5,883 bases of DNA from Planctomycetes bacterium RBG_16_43_13. Lineage in GTDB: Bacteria; Planctomycetota; MHYJ01. The first letter of the stretch is position 1, and each line of letters starts with the position of its first letter. Location of the stretch: assembly GCA_001828445.1 (NCBI GenBank), contig MHYJ01000055.1:4414-10296 (forward strand). Reading direction: 5' to 3'. This document shows, piece by piece, positions 4,658 through 5,883 of this stretch. A model generated the notes under the pieces. The model did not search any database. It was given only the letters and a program-made list of their open reading frames with translations, and was not told the origin of the DNA. The translations under genes were made by a program, and so were the position numbers.

Positions 4658-5818
4658 ATGAACAAAATAATCTTACCCATAGCGATGGTTGTAATTCTAC
4701 TCATTTCTATTGCTACCCTCTACGCCCAGGGCGAGGCGGATAACTCTACTTCCCTCACACGTTTAGGCATAATGAAGGTTCGTGGTGGCGACTACGAGGG
4801 CGGTATCAAACTACTTGACAAGGCAATCAATATGGATAAGGAGAATACGCTTGCGTATTTCCAGCGAGGACGGGCGAGGTTAGCGATAGGCAATTACAAA
4901 GAAGCGATAGAGGATTTTGATATAACTATAAGACAGCAACCCGACTATGCACCTGCTTATGTAGAGAGGGCAAATGTAAAGAGTGAAATGAAGGATAATG
5001 CTGGTGCCAAGCAAGATATGGATACCGCAGTTAAACTCGATCCCTCGTATCTAAAGCAGCCAGAGGAAGTAAAGATTGCCAAAGAGCCCGAAAAACCTCC
5101 TGAACTGCAAAAGCCCGCAGAACCAGAGAAAAAGGAAGAAGGTAATATCTCTAAAACACCTGAAAAGCCAGAGAAAAAAGAAGGTGATGAAATCGTAAAA
5201 GCACCAGCAAAGCCAGCTGAGCCAGAGAAAAAAGGTGAGGATCTCAGTCAAAAGGCAAAAGTGCTCAATCTCAATGATCAACTTGCCAAGGTTGGAGAGT
5301 TATCTAAAAAGGATTTAGTTGTAGAAAAGTATTTTCAGCAGGGCAAGGCAAAACTACTGAATGCAATAAATAATCGCAGTTCCGATGTAAAAAATGCCCC
5401 TATATACAATGATGCAATATGGTACTTCAACAAGGCATTGGAGATTGCCCCTAAGAACGCAGAGGCATACTACTATCGAGGATTGGCGTATAACCATTTA
5501 GGTAACTATGGTGATGCCATAGCTAATTATGATAGGGCAATAAAGCTAAATCCCAAATTTGCAATAGCGTTAAACCGACGAGGCGTCTTTAAGAGCACCA
5601 CCCTTGATGACGAGCAAGGTGCATTGGCTGACCTTAATAAGGCAATAGAATCAAATCCGGAGTATGCGGAAGCGTATAGTAATAGAGGGTCCATAAAGAG
5701 GTCCCTTAAGGACTATAAGGGAGCAATAGCCGACTGGGAAAAGGCAATAAAATTAGAACCATGGCGTAAGGGAGAACTCCAGGCATATATTGACGCCGCA
5801 AAGAAAAAGATGAAGTAA
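4658..5818 (+). CDS. Secreted TPR-repeat protein with two TPR blocks (paralogue 2)
   Basis: A 386-residue exported protein; the start ATG 4658 is preceded by AGGAG (4644-4648). Residues 1-23 form a signal peptide with a likely cut at LYA|Q. Three TPRs follow (about 32-63, 64-97, 98-131), then a 63-residue Pro/Glu/Lys linker (132-194) with loosely repeated PAEPEKK/PEKPEKK units, then DLSQKAKVLNLNDQLAKVG (195-213), then four TPRs (221-267 with an insertion, 268-301, 302-336, 337-370) and a Lys-rich end. Architecture and central motif match the 440-residue protein at 2735-4057, which has one extra TPR. It is probably a periplasmic or surface protein-binding scaffold; no enzyme domain is seen. 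A third gene with a signal-like start follows after 37 bp, so these genes likely form one unit. Similar use of AIxDFDKAI-type repeats in both paralogues points to tandem duplication and later divergence. Confidence 0.85.
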   Translation: MNKIILPIAMVVILLISIATLYAQGEADNSTSLTRLGIMKVRGGDYEGGIKLLDKAINMDKENTLAYFQRGRARLAIGNYKEAIEDFDITIRQQPDYAPAYVERANVKSEMKDNAGAKQDMDTAVKLDPSYLKQPEEVKIAKEPEKPPELQKPAEPEKKEEGNISKTPEKPEKKEGDEIVKAPAKPAEPEKKGEDLSQKAKVLNLNDQLAKVGELSKKDLVVEKYFQQGKAKLLNAINNRSSDVKNAPIYNDAIWYFNKALEIAPKNAEAYYYRGLAYNHLGNYGDAIANYDRAIKLNPKFAIALNRRGVFKSTTLDDEQGALADLNKAIESNPEYAEAYSNRGSIKRSLKDYKGAIADWEKAIKLEPWRKGELQAYIDAAKKKMK

Positions 5819-5855
5819 GGGCTATTTTGTGATTAAAGTGTTAAAAGGAGGACTT

Positions 5856-5883
5856 ATGAAGATACCTCTTGCCATAATAATCT
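5856..5883 (+). CDS. Start of a further, probably secreted, protein (partial, runs off right edge)
   Basis: ATG 5856 follows AAAAGGAGG (5844-5852) at good spacing, only 37 bp after the second TPR gene. The nine visible residues MKIPLAIII are a positive charge followed by a hydrophobic run, as at the start of the TPR paralogue's signal peptide (MNKIILPIAM). It may be a third paralogue or another exported partner; the window ends too soon to tell. Confidence 0.6.

Overview
The window is a moderately AT-rich bacterial stretch with well-formed Shine-Dalgarno sites (an AAGGAGG core before two genes), sigma70-like promoters and Sec signal peptides. Isoleucine ATA and arginine AGA/AGG codons are frequent. 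Nothing fixes the taxon. Secreted TPR proteins, a DUF433/DUF5615 pair, a clan AA protease and dispersed non-coding repeats together suggest an uncultivated Gram-negative-type bacterium, which is a low-confidence inference. No rRNA, tRNA, CRISPR array or transposase was seen.

Left part (1-1681). The Lys/Glu/Pro-rich tail of a gene enters from the left and ends at 82. Converging on it is a minus-strand gene for a large multi-pass membrane protein resembling GT-C type glycosyltransferases. It has its own good promoter but is split by a one-base frameshift in a short G run (1309-1313). Adding one base there restores a single 458-residue frame. On its far side (1562-1681) lies a broken second copy of the tail coding sequence found at 2-82. 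The membrane-protein gene is therefore bracketed by two copies of the same coding tail, and also by a 14-bp direct repeat.

Middle part (1682-2734). A two-gene DUF433/DUF5615 (VapBC-like) toxin-antitoxin module sits behind a near-consensus promoter. It lies between two direct copies of an 86-bp hairpin-forming repeat that differ at a single base, which looks like an exchangeable cassette.

Right part (2735-5883). Two tandem paralogues (440 and 386 aa) each carry a signal peptide, an N-terminal block of three TPRs, a Pro/Glu/Lys linker, a conserved SQKAK-x-LNL motif and a C-terminal block of four or five TPRs. Between them lies a single-domain retropepsin-like (clan AA) aspartic protease whose catalytic triplet reads D-C-G instead of D-T/S-G. 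A third gene beginning with a hydrophobic signal-like segment starts at 5856, 37 bp behind the second TPR gene. A related leader sequence precedes both the first TPR gene and the protease gene, so the protease may have been inserted between the paralogues, or the leader duplicated with them. The TPR proteins probably act as envelope or periplasmic protein-binding scaffolds. The protease lacks a signal peptide and its relation to them is unproven.
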